This document shows, piece by piece, positions 7,476 to 15,273 of a DNA stretch of 16,748 nt. The stretch comes from an uncultured Muribaculaceae bacterium. GTDB taxonomy: Bacteria > Bacteroidota > Bacteroidia > Bacteroidales > Muribaculaceae. The notes below the pieces were generated by a model. It saw only the letters and a list, made by a program, of their open reading frames with translations. It made no database searches and was not told the DNA's origin. Position 1 is the first letter of the stretch. The number at the start of each line of letters is the position of its first letter. A program made the position numbers and the translations under genes. The stretch lies in the NCBI GenBank assembly GCA_905209725.1, contig CAJLTZ010000055.1:1-16748 (forward strand), in the 5' to 3' direction.

Positions 7476-7496
7476 TAACTTTGGGAGTGCACTCCC
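7476..7496 (+). promoter_or_regulatory. pepD promoter -7 box overlapping a perfect 14-bp palindrome
   Basis: TAACTTTG (7476-7483) fits the -7 consensus. Its last base is the first base of the perfect palindrome GGGAGTGCACTCCC (7483-7496). The expected transcription start falls inside the palindrome, which is a natural place for an operator. I see no good -33 element at the usual spacing. A leader of about 80 nt separates it from ATG 7570. It may alternatively be a 5' mRNA hairpin. Confidence 0.45.
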
Positions 7497-7569
7497 TGCA
7501 AGGGGGTGGAATTACTGATGGGAATAGACCCCAAACGGCAAAAAAAATTAAACCTAAAAAATAATATCT

Positions 7570-9027
7570 ATGGAAGTTAAAGAGCTGAAACCGGAACTAA
7601 TCTGGAAATGTTTTGACGAGATCACCAAGGTGCCTCGTCCGTCATGTCATGAAGAGAAAATCCGTGAATTTCTTTTGAAATTCGCCAAGGATCACGGCAT
7701 CGAGGCTCGCACCGACAAGTGTGGCAACGTGGTGATGCGCAAGGCAGCCACCCCCGGCCATGAGAATGCTCCTACAGTGATTCTTCAGGCACACATGGAC
7801 ATGGTGTGCGAAAAGAACGGTGATGTGGAGCACAACTTCCTGGAGGATCCGATCGCCACATACATCGACGGGGAATGGGTAAAGGCCAAGGGCACCACGC
7901 TCGGCGCCGACAATGGCATCGGCATGGCAGCCGCCATGGCAGTGATGCTCGACAAGGACCTGGTGCACGGTCCGGTGGAGGCTCTCTTCACCATCAATGA
8001 GGAGATTGGCCTCGAGGGCGCACAGAATCTCGGCACAGACATGATTTCGGGCCAGATGCTCATCAATCTCGACTCCGAGGACGACGGCGAGATCTTCGTG
8101 GGCTGCGCCGGCGGCATCGACACCACTGCCGATTTCACCTACAAGCGTTCCTTCACTCCCGAGAATTTCGAATACATGCGCGTATCGGTGAGCGGTCTGC
8201 TCGGCGGCCACTCCGGCTCCGACATCAACCTCGGACGCGCCAACGCCAACAAGATCATCGCCCGCTTCATCTGGGAATGCTCCCAGAAATGGGACATTAC
8301 CGTATGCTCCATCTCCGGCGGCAACCTGCGCAATGCCATCCCGCGCGAGGCCGAGGCAGTGTTTGGCATCCATTCCGACCATAAGGAGGCCCTCAAGCAC
8401 CACCTGAAGAAATATTACGAAGAAATCAAGGGAGAATATGAAGGTGTGGAGCCGATGATGGACTTCCGCATCGAACCTTGCGAACGTCCCGAATATTGCA
8501 TTGATTCCGAGACCTCGATCGCCCTTATCCGCGCCATCTATTCCGCACCTCACGGAGTTTACTCCATGAGCCGCGACATCGAGGGCCTTGTGGAGACATC
8601 CACCAATCTTGCCTCGGTGAAGATGATTGACGACCATACAATCCGCATCACCACTTCGCAGCGTTCGTCGGTGGAGAGCCGCAAGAACGACATCGCCGGC
8701 CAGGTGGAGGCACATTTCCAGCTAGCAGGAGCGAAGGTGAGCCATTCCGACGGTTATCCCGGCTGGGCTCCCAACATGAAGTCGCCCATCATGAAGATTT
8801 CGGCCGACGCATATGAGGAACTCTTCGGCGTGAAACCGGCCATCAAGGCTATCCACGCAGGCCTCGAGTGCGGCCTCTTCCTGTCGAAATATCCGAAACT
8901 CGACATGGTAAGCTTCGGCCCGACAATGACCGGCGTTCACTCGCCCGACGAGAAACTTCTCATCCCGACAGTAGACAAATTCTGGAAGCATCTATGCCGC
9001 GTGCTTGAAAAAGTGGCAGCATTATGA
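7570..9027 (+). CDS. pepD: Aminoacyl-histidine dipeptidase PepD (M20), first copy
   Basis: This is a 485-residue cytosolic di-zinc metallopeptidase of family M20 (PepD, Xaa-His dipeptidase). The metal and catalytic residues are visible: H75 and D77 in LQAHMDMV, D114 in TTLGADNG, E144-E145 in NEEIGLEGA, D168 in NLDSEDDGE, and a C-terminal His at about 457 in GVHSPDE. The length matches the family and there is no signal peptide. It heads a three-gene run. Its TGA overlaps the muramidase ATG (ATGA at 9024-9027), and a paralog with the same spacing of active-site residues follows. The PepD family releases His from carnosine-like and other dipeptides. The natural substrate here is not known. Confidence 0.93.
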   Translation: MEVKELKPELIWKCFDEITKVPRPSCHEEKIREFLLKFAKDHGIEARTDKCGNVVMRKAATPGHENAPTVILQAHMDMVCEKNGDVEHNFLEDPIATYIDGEWVKAKGTTLGADNGIGMAAAMAVMLDKDLVHGPVEALFTINEEIGLEGAQNLGTDMISGQMLINLDSEDDGEIFVGCAGGIDTTADFTYKRSFTPENFEYMRVSVSGLLGGHSGSDINLGRANANKIIARFIWECSQKWDITVCSISGGNLRNAIPREAEAVFGIHSDHKEALKHHLKKYYEEIKGEYEGVEPMMDFRIEPCERPEYCIDSETSIALIRAIYSAPHGVYSMSRDIEGLVETSTNLASVKMIDDHTIRITTSQRSSVESRKNDIAGQVEAHFQLAGAKVSHSDGYPGWAPNMKSPIMKISADAYEELFGVKPAIKAIHAGLECGLFLSKYPKLDMVSFGPTMTGVHSPDEKLLIPTVDKFWKHLCRVLEKVAAL

Positions 9028-9764
9028 GACTGCATGTGATGCTCCTTCTTGCCGCCGCCGTGGCGGCAGGAGGGGCCTGCAGCCTCACCTCGCGCGTGAC
9101 TCCTACTAATAATAAGGAGTCGGCGAGAGTGGAGAGAAAGAAGAACAGCATGCACAATGTCCGCGTGGACTCTGTGCCTAAAGCTGACGCCAAGACGCGT
9201 TATACTCATCTCACCGACGAGGACTTCCACATCGTGGCCAAGGAACTCGGCGTGGAGATTGCCGCCATCAAGGCGGTGGTTTCGATTGAGGCCGGCGCCC
9301 AGATGAAGGGATTCTGGGCACCAGGAGTGCCCGTAATCAATTTCGACCGGGCCATGTACAACCGTTTCCGCTCCAAGGCTCCCGACCGCTCGGGCGCCAA
9401 GGGGGAAAAGGTGCCCGCCGGCCTTACAGGATATGCACTGCAGGAATGGACACAGCTCATCAACGCCCGCAAGCAGAACGCCCAGGGCGCCAATATGGGC
9501 ACGTTCTGGGGAATGTTCCAGATCGGTGGGTTCAATTATAAATTGTGCGGATGCTCCGACGTGAATGAAATGGTGCGGCTCATGTCGCATTCAGAGCTTG
9601 AGCAGCTCGAACTCTTCGCCACATTCATCACTAACGCCGGAATGCTCCCCGACCTAAAGGCAAAAAACTGGGCGGGATTCGCCCGGAAATATAACGGCGC
9701 AAGCTACGCACGCCGCGGATATCATACAAAAATGGCTAATGCCTACCAAAAATTTAAAAAATGA
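9024..9764 (+). CDS. N-acetylmuramidase-domain lipoprotein (DUF3380 type)
   Basis: This 246-residue exported protein has a signal-like start MRLHVMLLLAAAVAAGGAC with Cys19 as a probable lipidation site (imperfect lipobox, followed by SLTS). After a linker rich in charged residues, the domain from about 62 to 245 carries the pattern of DUF3380 N-acetylmuramidases. It has DFHIVAKELGVEIAAIKAVVSIEAG with probable catalytic E89, then VINFDRAMYNRF, NMGTFWGMFQIGGFNYKLCG (158-176), WAGFARKYNG (216-225) and YHTKMANAY. The expected reaction is cleavage of peptidoglycan glycan strands, in the periplasm or at the outer membrane. Members of this family are often phage or secreted lysins. This one is encoded between two pepD genes with 4-bp ATGA overlaps on both sides, which implies translational coupling. 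No phage genes are nearby. Confidence 0.85.
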   Translation: MRLHVMLLLAAAVAAGGACSLTSRVTPTNNKESARVERKKNSMHNVRVDSVPKADAKTRYTHLTDEDFHIVAKELGVEIAAIKAVVSIEAGAQMKGFWAPGVPVINFDRAMYNRFRSKAPDRSGAKGEKVPAGLTGYALQEWTQLINARKQNAQGANMGTFWGMFQIGGFNYKLCGCSDVNEMVRLMSHSELEQLELFATFITNAGMLPDLKAKNWAGFARKYNGASYARRGYHTKMANAYQKFKK

Positions 9765-11218
9765 AAATCACAGATCTTGAGCCCCGCCTCGTGTGGGGAA
9801 TCTTCGATGAAATCACAAAAGTGCCCCGCCCCACCCACCATCTGAAGAAGATGGAGGCTTTCCTTGTGGACTGGGCAAAACGTAATAACCTCGAGGTACA
9901 GACCGACGAGGTGGGCAACGTGATGATGCGCGTGCCTGCCACTCCGGGACATGAGAACGCACCCACAGTGATCCTTCAGGGTCATCAGGACATGGTGGCC
10001 GAGAAAGCCACAGGCGTGAAGCATGACTTCATGACCGATCCGATCGAGACGGAAGTTGATGGCGAATGGGTACGCGCCAAGGGCACCACGCTTGGTGCTG
10101 ACAATGGCCTCGGTTGCGCCGCAGCGATGGCTTGCCTGGTCGACCCCGACCTCGTGCACGGTCCGCTCGAGGCTCTTCTCACTGTCGACGAGGAGCAGGG
10201 CCTTATCGGCGCCAACGGCCTGCAGCCAGGTTTTGTAACGGGCAAGATCCTTCTCAACCTCGACTCCGAGGAGATGGGGTCGCTCGTGATTGGATGCGCC
10301 GGCGGCGTGGTAACCATCTGCAATCTCCCCTTCAAATGGGAGAAGACTCCGGCCGACCTTGTATGCTTCAAGGTTTCGCTCACAGGACTTAAGGGTGGCC
10401 ATTCTGGCATGGAGATCAATCTTGGCCGCGCCAATGCCAACCAGCAGCTGGCCCGCTTCCTTTGGGAGGCCGACCGCATCGCACCGCTCGAACTATGCGA
10501 CTTTGAGGGTGGCGGCCTTGCAAATGCTATTCCGCGCGACGCATTCGCAGTGGTGGCTATCCGCCGAGAGGATGTTGACGCTTTCCGCGAATTTGCTGCT
10601 GAGTTCAGCAACCGTCTTCACGCTGAATTCGGTGCTGTGGAGAACCCCGATTTCAAATTCGAGCTCGCAGAGCACGACCGCATGGAGCGAATCATCGATT
10701 CCGAGACGGCTCATCGCCTGATTGCTTCCGTATTCGCAGCGCCCAATGGCGTGCAGGGAATGTCGGCAGCCATCCCGGGACTCGTGGAGACCTCCTGCAA
10801 TCTTGCATCCGTGCATGTGATGGCCGACAACACGATTGAGATCACGGTGCACATCCGTTCGTCAGTGGATTCCCGCCGCGATGAGATTGCCAACCGCATC
10901 TCCGCTCTCTTCGGTATGATCGGAGCAGATATAAAACTCGACGACGCATATGTAGGCTGGAGTCCCAACCCCGAAAGCCATATTCTCAAGGTGGCAGAGA
11001 AGAGTTATGAGGATATCTTCGGCACAAAACCGAAGATTGAGGCTCTGCACGCCGGCCTCGAGTGCGGACTCTTCCTCGAGAAGATGCCGGGACTCGACAT
11101 GGTAAGCTTCGGCCCGACACTCAAGGATATCCACTCTCCGGGCGAGAAGGCCAACATCAAGAGCGTCCAGGACTTCTGGAAATACCTCAAGGACATCATC
11201 ACGCGCCTTGCAGAATAA
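9761..11218 (+). CDS. pepD: Aminoacyl-histidine dipeptidase PepD (M20), second copy
   Basis: This 485-residue paralog of the upstream pepD is collinear with it and shares long identical stretches (ITKVPRP, TPGHENAPTVILQ, AKGTTLGADNG, LVHGP). The active-site residues are at the same positions: H75, D77 (GHQDMV), D114, E144-E145 (DEEQGL) and D168 (NLDSEE), with a C-terminal His in DIHSPGE at about 458. All are present, so both copies should be active. Differences around the sites (AHMDM against GHQDM, NEEIG against DEEQG) suggest different substrate preference. ATG 9761 overlaps the muramidase TGA. The gene ends shortly before a strong hairpin terminator. Confidence 0.93.
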   Translation: MKITDLEPRLVWGIFDEITKVPRPTHHLKKMEAFLVDWAKRNNLEVQTDEVGNVMMRVPATPGHENAPTVILQGHQDMVAEKATGVKHDFMTDPIETEVDGEWVRAKGTTLGADNGLGCAAAMACLVDPDLVHGPLEALLTVDEEQGLIGANGLQPGFVTGKILLNLDSEEMGSLVIGCAGGVVTICNLPFKWEKTPADLVCFKVSLTGLKGGHSGMEINLGRANANQQLARFLWEADRIAPLELCDFEGGGLANAIPRDAFAVVAIRREDVDAFREFAAEFSNRLHAEFGAVENPDFKFELAEHDRMERIIDSETAHRLIASVFAAPNGVQGMSAAIPGLVETSCNLASVHVMADNTIEITVHIRSSVDSRRDEIANRISALFGMIGADIKLDDAYVGWSPNPESHILKVAEKSYEDIFGTKPKIEALHAGLECGLFLEKMPGLDMVSFGPTLKDIHSPGEKANIKSVQDFWKYLKDIITRLAE

Positions 11219-11254
11219 GAACTGATAATGTAGGATTAACCGTACAGTATAATC

Positions 11255-11295
11255 AACCGCGTACAACACTTTCTCAGTCAGTGATGTACGCGGTT
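11255..11295 (+). terminator. Rho-independent-like terminator after the pepD operon
   Basis: AACCGCGTACA (11255-11265) pairs perfectly with TGTACGCGGTT (11285-11295). CACT/AGTG extends the stem after one mismatch. The hairpin is followed by TTCTTTAT. It starts 36 nt after the second pepD stop codon. The same arm sequence recurs in a hairpin at 16593-16634. Confidence 0.75.
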
Positions 11296-11316
11296 TTCTT
11301 TATCTCATCCTCAAAA

Positions 11317-12078
11317 CTATTTTACCACATATTTCTTATGGTTCTGGATTACCAGCGCGCCTGACTGCGGATTTTTGACCTGCATCCCCATTATATCATA
11401 CATCATTTGATTAGGGTCTACGGATTCCGGCGCTGTTTCCATCTCTGCATCTATCTCCCTGAGGGCACTTGTGAAATCAGCCGTGGTAAAGATCAATTTT
11501 CCATTGTCGTAGCATTCTTTCAACTCGATAAAAGATCCCCCTATCGGATCGTCATATCCCAACATCATGTCATTGCTATATCCTATTCCTTCTACCAAGG
11601 CTCTTGGATAACGATACACTAAATCCTGGAAATGAATACGCTTCAATTTACCCAGGTCTGTATCCACATAATCAACTGACTTAACATCATGATTATAAAA
11701 CGAATCACCATCAGTCAGATTCATGTTGCAAATCATTTTGTCGCCAACATATGAGATCCCATTTTCTTCCCACGCCACATATTTATATTCGTAGTAATCA
11801 TTTATATCATACTTCTGGCTAACATAACTGTGTTTAACAAGAACAATTTTTGCAGGTTTTGAATTATAGACAGTGTCTCCCACGACTTCCTCAATCCAAC
11901 GTTGCTCATGATCCGGATGCTTGGGAGGCGCAAACATCGTTTCCTCATACACCCATTTCTTCCCATCAGTAAACATCTTCTTGTATTCCTGAGAATACGA
12001 AGACGAATTATTCAATGCAAATATTACAAAAGCTAATATTGTAATACACTTGCTCATTATGACATTTTTTGCTCTCAT
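11317..12078 (-). CDS. Exported protein of unknown function, partner of the C25 peptidase gene
   Basis: This 253-residue protein has an N-terminal signal peptide. ATG 12057, giving MSKCITILAFVIFALNNSSSYSQ, is an equally good start, 7 codons into the frame. The mature part has WVYEE, DTVYNSKPAKIVLV, EENGISYVGDKM and KLKRIHFQDL segments and looks like a small all-beta exported protein. The tail MYDIMGMQVKNPQSGALVIQ...KKYVVK resembles the short C-terminal motif seen on many Bacteroidota exported proteins (IYDxxGRxV..P..G.YI.NGKK). Residues 209-223 (about) are acidic. It begins 14 bp after the peptidase stop codon and is probably cotranscribed. A role as inhibitor, chaperone or substrate of the peptidase is possible but unproven. 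The coding sequence is AT-richer than the flanking housekeeping genes. Confidence 0.75.
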   Translation of the reverse strand: MRAKNVIMSKCITILAFVIFALNNSSSYSQEYKKMFTDGKKWVYEETMFAPPKHPDHEQRWIEEVVGDTVYNSKPAKIVLVKHSYVSQKYDINDYYEYKYVAWEENGISYVGDKMICNMNLTDGDSFYNHDVKSVDYVDTDLGKLKRIHFQDLVYRYPRALVEGIGYSNDMMLGYDDPIGGSFIELKECYDNGKLIFTTADFTSALREIDAEMETAPESVDPNQMMYDIMGMQVKNPQSGALVIQNHKKYVVK

Positions 12079-12092
12079 ACCATTTCTTTTTA

Positions 12093-14552
12093 TTATTTCC
12101 TTATGTTAATACTATCGTTAATAACTCCATTTACAAACAGAGACACTGCGTATTGACCGTTACCACTCTTTACATCAACCTGATGCTTCTCGGAGTCCAC
12201 ATGTAAAAAGTTTTCAATTGTAGTCAATTGTGTAGAGCCTGTCTGAATATCCGTAACAGCAATCTGAACATCCTTTGCAGATTCGGGTATGGACAGTTCC
12301 AGTGCTAAGTTATTTGTCCCCGGATCACTTGCACATGACAAAATTTTGCCAGTATTATCACCAACAGGCATTTCCGTAGCCTGCTTATAATATGCGTAAA
12401 GTTGCTTTGGCTTAAAGTTCTGCTTCGTAATTGTTGCTATACAGTTAAACCTTGAGCCATCAATAACCACACGCCTTACATCTTCGTATACCTCGTGCAC
12501 TCTCTGTCCGGCATCATCTTCGCTTGAAATGCAGATTCTATAATTATCTTCACCTGCATCAATCACTGTTTGCATCTGAACTACGGAACCCAATATTGGT
12601 GATTTCAGACCGACTTCAACAGAGGCATTTGAAAATTCCTTTGGAGTTTCTGTAAATAATGGCATTTCAGGATCTCCAATAGGATTATAACCATAATGAA
12701 CCCAACGTTCATATTTACAATATTCTTTACTTATCTCGGAATCATCTGAATTTGGGATAACCCATGCATTTCGGCTTTGCTTGGCCAATGACACTACTTT
12801 ACCAAAATTTTTATCCTTTAATTTGGAAGAATATAATTTTGTATAAAAAGCTGCATCATAACTAAGATTATGTTCTAGACAATCAATAAAGGTATTATGT
12901 TCCCAATTCAATCGAGAACACCCACAATAACCCACAATTCCACTGTTAATGTTCCGGATTAATGCTTCGCTTAAACTTGGGCCATCCTCCTCTTCGTCAC
13001 TGTCAAATGAATTTGTCAAACATGCTCCTGTGGTAATAATACCGGTATTCAAATTCGAATTAATTCTTGAAGAATGATGGCGGCCACTAAAATATGGTCC
13101 ATTTTCCATCAGGAAACAATCAATTCCACCATGGCCGATGTATTCAATGAAACTATATCCTTTATTTAATTGTGTCAAATAATTAGTTGCGGTAACATCA
13201 TAGGAAGCACCTCCTGGAAAATCAGTACCTGTATCGAAAAATTTTTTCATCGGTATATGAAAATATGGCTCGAAATAATTGTAATACATATTTTCCGCCT
13301 TTAACTCAGAATCACTTTTGCCATTCATTATTGTATCCTGAGTTGTAACTCCACTCATCAACAGAGTTCCATTCCACATGGGATTCATCTCGGAATCCAC
13401 AAATTTTAATGCGACATTCCTTGCATCCTGTTTTGTTTGTACAGGAATTCTGGCAACGAATACAGATTCCAGTAAATTTATATTATCCTCAGGTTCTCCA
13501 TATATTTTATCACCATCACCGTCCCAGTTGAAATCACCACCCATACATGCATAATATTTATCTGTAGGAATATGTTCCTTATATTCCACATAACCCTTTT
13601 CAGTATTTTTACCGATAACGATATAGCAATAGCGAGGAGGCACAATTTTTTCATCACCACCAAGCGCCACATACCTCACACCATTACGAGCTAAATAGCG
13701 ATTGATGCACTTCTTTATCTTGTGCACTAAGTCCACTCCATCATAATTACGATAGATATTCTCGATTGTCTCCGTGGCCACATGCAGCCCTTTCACTCTT
13801 TTCCAGTCAAGCAAGGGTTTGAATGACTCAACCAGACTGTCACATGTAATCAGCAGATAATCAATAGGATTGAGGGAATCCCTCTCTATCTTGATTTCAT
13901 CCAGTCTATTATTGTTTATCACGAAATCATGATAAAGTTCCGGATTTATTATATAGGGAGACGACTGATTGGAATAATCCCCTTCACCTACCTGCTTTAT
14001 GCGGGTTTCTATATTTAAGGTTATCTCTGTTATGAAAGTCAGCACTTTTGTCCGAGCATCATAAACATATGGAGACAATACATATTGCAACATATCGCAT
14101 TCGTTCAATTTGGTGATGCCTCTCATTTCCCATACTGTTTCAGGAAATAAGGCAGTATGAATTGAAACCGGACTTGGTGCAGCAACAGGCTCTGTTGAAT
14201 TTGTAGGAACTACGTCCGAACAGGTTGCCATCGTAACTCCCGCCCTCACCATCTTACTCTTATATGTCACCGTTGTATTGACATATTCCTGATTGCTTTT
14301 TAAAAGATAGTTTTTGTTGATGAGAGGAATAACCGGCAGCCCCACTCCCGGGTAAGAACAATCGGGCTTTTTGCAAATTACCGACAATTTGCCGGAACTG
14401 TCAGTGTAATATGCAAAGTCACTCTGACTAAATCTAACTACCACAGCCGTCATCGTGCCATAAATTTCACATGATGCAGTGCAGGTTAACATTGTAACAA
14501 GACAATATCTTAACAACTGAAGTATTTTGCTATAATGGACAGATTTGTTCAT
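12093..14552 (-). CDS. Peptidase C25 (gingipain-like) secreted cysteine protease
   Basis: This is an 819-residue protein from ATG 14552. The frame opens 9 codons earlier at 14579, but that ATG overlaps the promoter -7 box. A short basic start and hydrophobic LLRYCLVTMLTCTASC suggest a signal peptide, perhaps lipoprotein type. In residue numbers counted from 14579, a propeptide-like region spans about 40-235. The C25 domain follows, with DYLLITCDSLVESFKPLLDWKR, VRYVALGGDE, IPTDKYYACMGGDFNWDGDGDKIYGE, ARIPVQT, the catalytic His483 in IEYIGHGG and Cys520 in TTGACLTNSFD. GDPEMPLF at 635-642 closes the domain. The tail GQYAVSLFVNGVINDSINIRK resembles a type IX secretion/sorting C-terminus. Gingipains cleave after Arg or Lys. 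The specificity here cannot be read. It is transcribed with the small exported protein downstream. Confidence 0.88.
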   Translation of the reverse strand: MNKSVHYSKILQLLRYCLVTMLTCTASCEIYGTMTAVVVRFSQSDFAYYTDSSGKLSVICKKPDCSYPGVGLPVIPLINKNYLLKSNQEYVNTTVTYKSKMVRAGVTMATCSDVVPTNSTEPVAAPSPVSIHTALFPETVWEMRGITKLNECDMLQYVLSPYVYDARTKVLTFITEITLNIETRIKQVGEGDYSNQSSPYIINPELYHDFVINNNRLDEIKIERDSLNPIDYLLITCDSLVESFKPLLDWKRVKGLHVATETIENIYRNYDGVDLVHKIKKCINRYLARNGVRYVALGGDEKIVPPRYCYIVIGKNTEKGYVEYKEHIPTDKYYACMGGDFNWDGDGDKIYGEPEDNINLLESVFVARIPVQTKQDARNVALKFVDSEMNPMWNGTLLMSGVTTQDTIMNGKSDSELKAENMYYNYFEPYFHIPMKKFFDTGTDFPGGASYDVTATNYLTQLNKGYSFIEYIGHGGIDCFLMENGPYFSGRHHSSRINSNLNTGIITTGACLTNSFDSDEEEDGPSLSEALIRNINSGIVGYCGCSRLNWEHNTFIDCLEHNLSYDAAFYTKLYSSKLKDKNFGKVVSLAKQSRNAWVIPNSDDSEISKEYCKYERWVHYGYNPIGDPEMPLFTETPKEFSNASVEVGLKSPILGSVVQMQTVIDAGEDNYRICISSEDDAGQRVHEVYEDVRRVVIDGSRFNCIATITKQNFKPKQLYAYYKQATEMPVGDNTGKILSCASDPGTNNLALELSIPESAKDVQIAVTDIQTGSTQLTTIENFLHVDSEKHQVDVKSGNGQYAVSLFVNGVINDSINIRK

Positions 14553-14576
14553 AGCAGAAATATTTTGATTATTCTG

Positions 14577-14608
14577 CAAATATAATTTACAAATACACTA
14601 AAGGCAAA
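14577..14608 (-). promoter_or_regulatory. Promoter of the C25 peptidase unit
   Basis: On the minus strand TATATTTG (14584 to 14577) matches TAnnTTTG. TTTG (14608 to 14605) lies 20 bp upstream as the -33 element. Transcription would start near 14570, leaving about 18-20 nt to ATG 14552. Confidence 0.6.
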
Positions 14609-14766
14609 TATTTTATCAAGAAATATTTATGTTTTAGAGCATAAGTATGACACCGAAATTATTTAATGTATTGATTAGTCAACGCATCTTTTGGTGTCTT
14701 TTCGGCGCTTTGCGCGACTCCGCTCAGTCACGATGCCCGCATCGCTCCTTCTTCAACTTGCTGAGC

Positions 14767-14820
14767 TGCATCAAAAATCGGTCGCCCCTGCCATTAACAT
14801 TTTTTATGGGATGGGGTCTT
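14767..14820 (+). repeat. Dispersed intergenic repeat, copy 2
   Basis: Same sequence and orientation as bases 1-53, with one inserted C after CCCCTGC. It is preceded by CACGATGCCCGCATCG and CTTGCTGAGC, sequence that may belong to the longer repeat unit cut off at the window start. After GGGGTCTTA the two copies diverge, which marks the right boundary of the shared unit. Confidence 0.8.
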
Positions 14821-15054
14821 ATCTTTAAACTTTTAAACCGAGTTTTAGCGCGACGTTACTGGGTTGGAGCCAACGGCGCCCTCGCCGGTGTTTAAACACG
14901 AAAAAAGGCCTCTTCCACTGGAGGGTGGCGTCCAGCAGCCCTTTAAAAAACGAAAAATGCCAATAAATTGACCGACTCGTTTGAAAAAATGGGTATCTCT
15001 TATAATCCGAGATTTATGGGCGGCGAGGACGCTGTCCCTCCAGTCCGTTGCTGT

Positions 15055-15076
15055 GGGTTGGCGGGGGCGCCAACCC
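15055..15076. repeat. GC-rich hairpin within the repeat tract
   Basis: GGGTTGGCG (15055-15063) and CGCCAACCC (15068-15076) form a perfect 9-bp stem with a GGGG loop. It lies between two near-copies of a CCCTCCA..TCCGTTGCT unit (15036-15057 and 15075-15097). No T-run follows on either strand. Confidence 0.6.
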
Positions 15077-15219
15077 CTCCAATTCCGTTGCTATAGGCGA
15101 CAACCCCAGGAGAAATACAGGAACATGGACGTTCTCAGAACAATTTGACGGTCCACTCCGTTTTCTATATGAGTGGCAAACAATGATTGCTTGCAATCCG
15201 GAGGTTGACGCCCATTGAA

Positions 15220-15250
15220 ATTTCCATGTCCATAATGCGACGATGGAAAT
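15220..15250. promoter_or_regulatory. 8-bp inverted repeat upstream of the NYN gene
   Basis: ATTTCCAT (15220-15227) and ATGGAAAT (15243-15250) are perfect complements separated by 15 nt. They sit 24 nt before the preferred NYN start. This could be an operator or an mRNA hairpin over the leader. I see no TAnnTTTG box in this gap. Confidence 0.35.
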
Positions 15251-15273
15251 ATGATACCAAACCACAATTGCAA

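Larger units (their letters stand above)
14610..15273. other. Repeat-rich intergenic tract without a convincing gene
   Basis: About 660 bp between the C25 promoter and the NYN gene. It holds copy 2 of the dispersed repeat (14767-14820), a perfect palindrome GTGTTTAAACAC (14888-14899) and an inverted near-repeat (14917-14933 against 15027-15044). It also holds a tandem near-repeat around CCGTTGCT (15036-15057 and 15075-15097) and a GC hairpin (15055-15076). An 8-bp inverted repeat (15220-15227 / 15243-15250) lies just before the NYN start. Short frames cross it, but they are built from repeat sequence. Confidence 0.6.

Noticed and set aside
7262..7564. 100-codon plus-strand frame in the divergent intergenic region
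   Set aside because: GTG start, basic random-looking composition, crosses two promoters and the palindrome.
7642..8715. 357-codon minus-strand frame
   Set aside because: Antisense to pepD. Similar shadow frames occur in the second pepD, as expected from biased third positions.
14647..14895. 82-codon plus-strand frame
   Set aside because: It is largely made of the dispersed repeat, which is noncoding at its other two sites, and no domain is visible.
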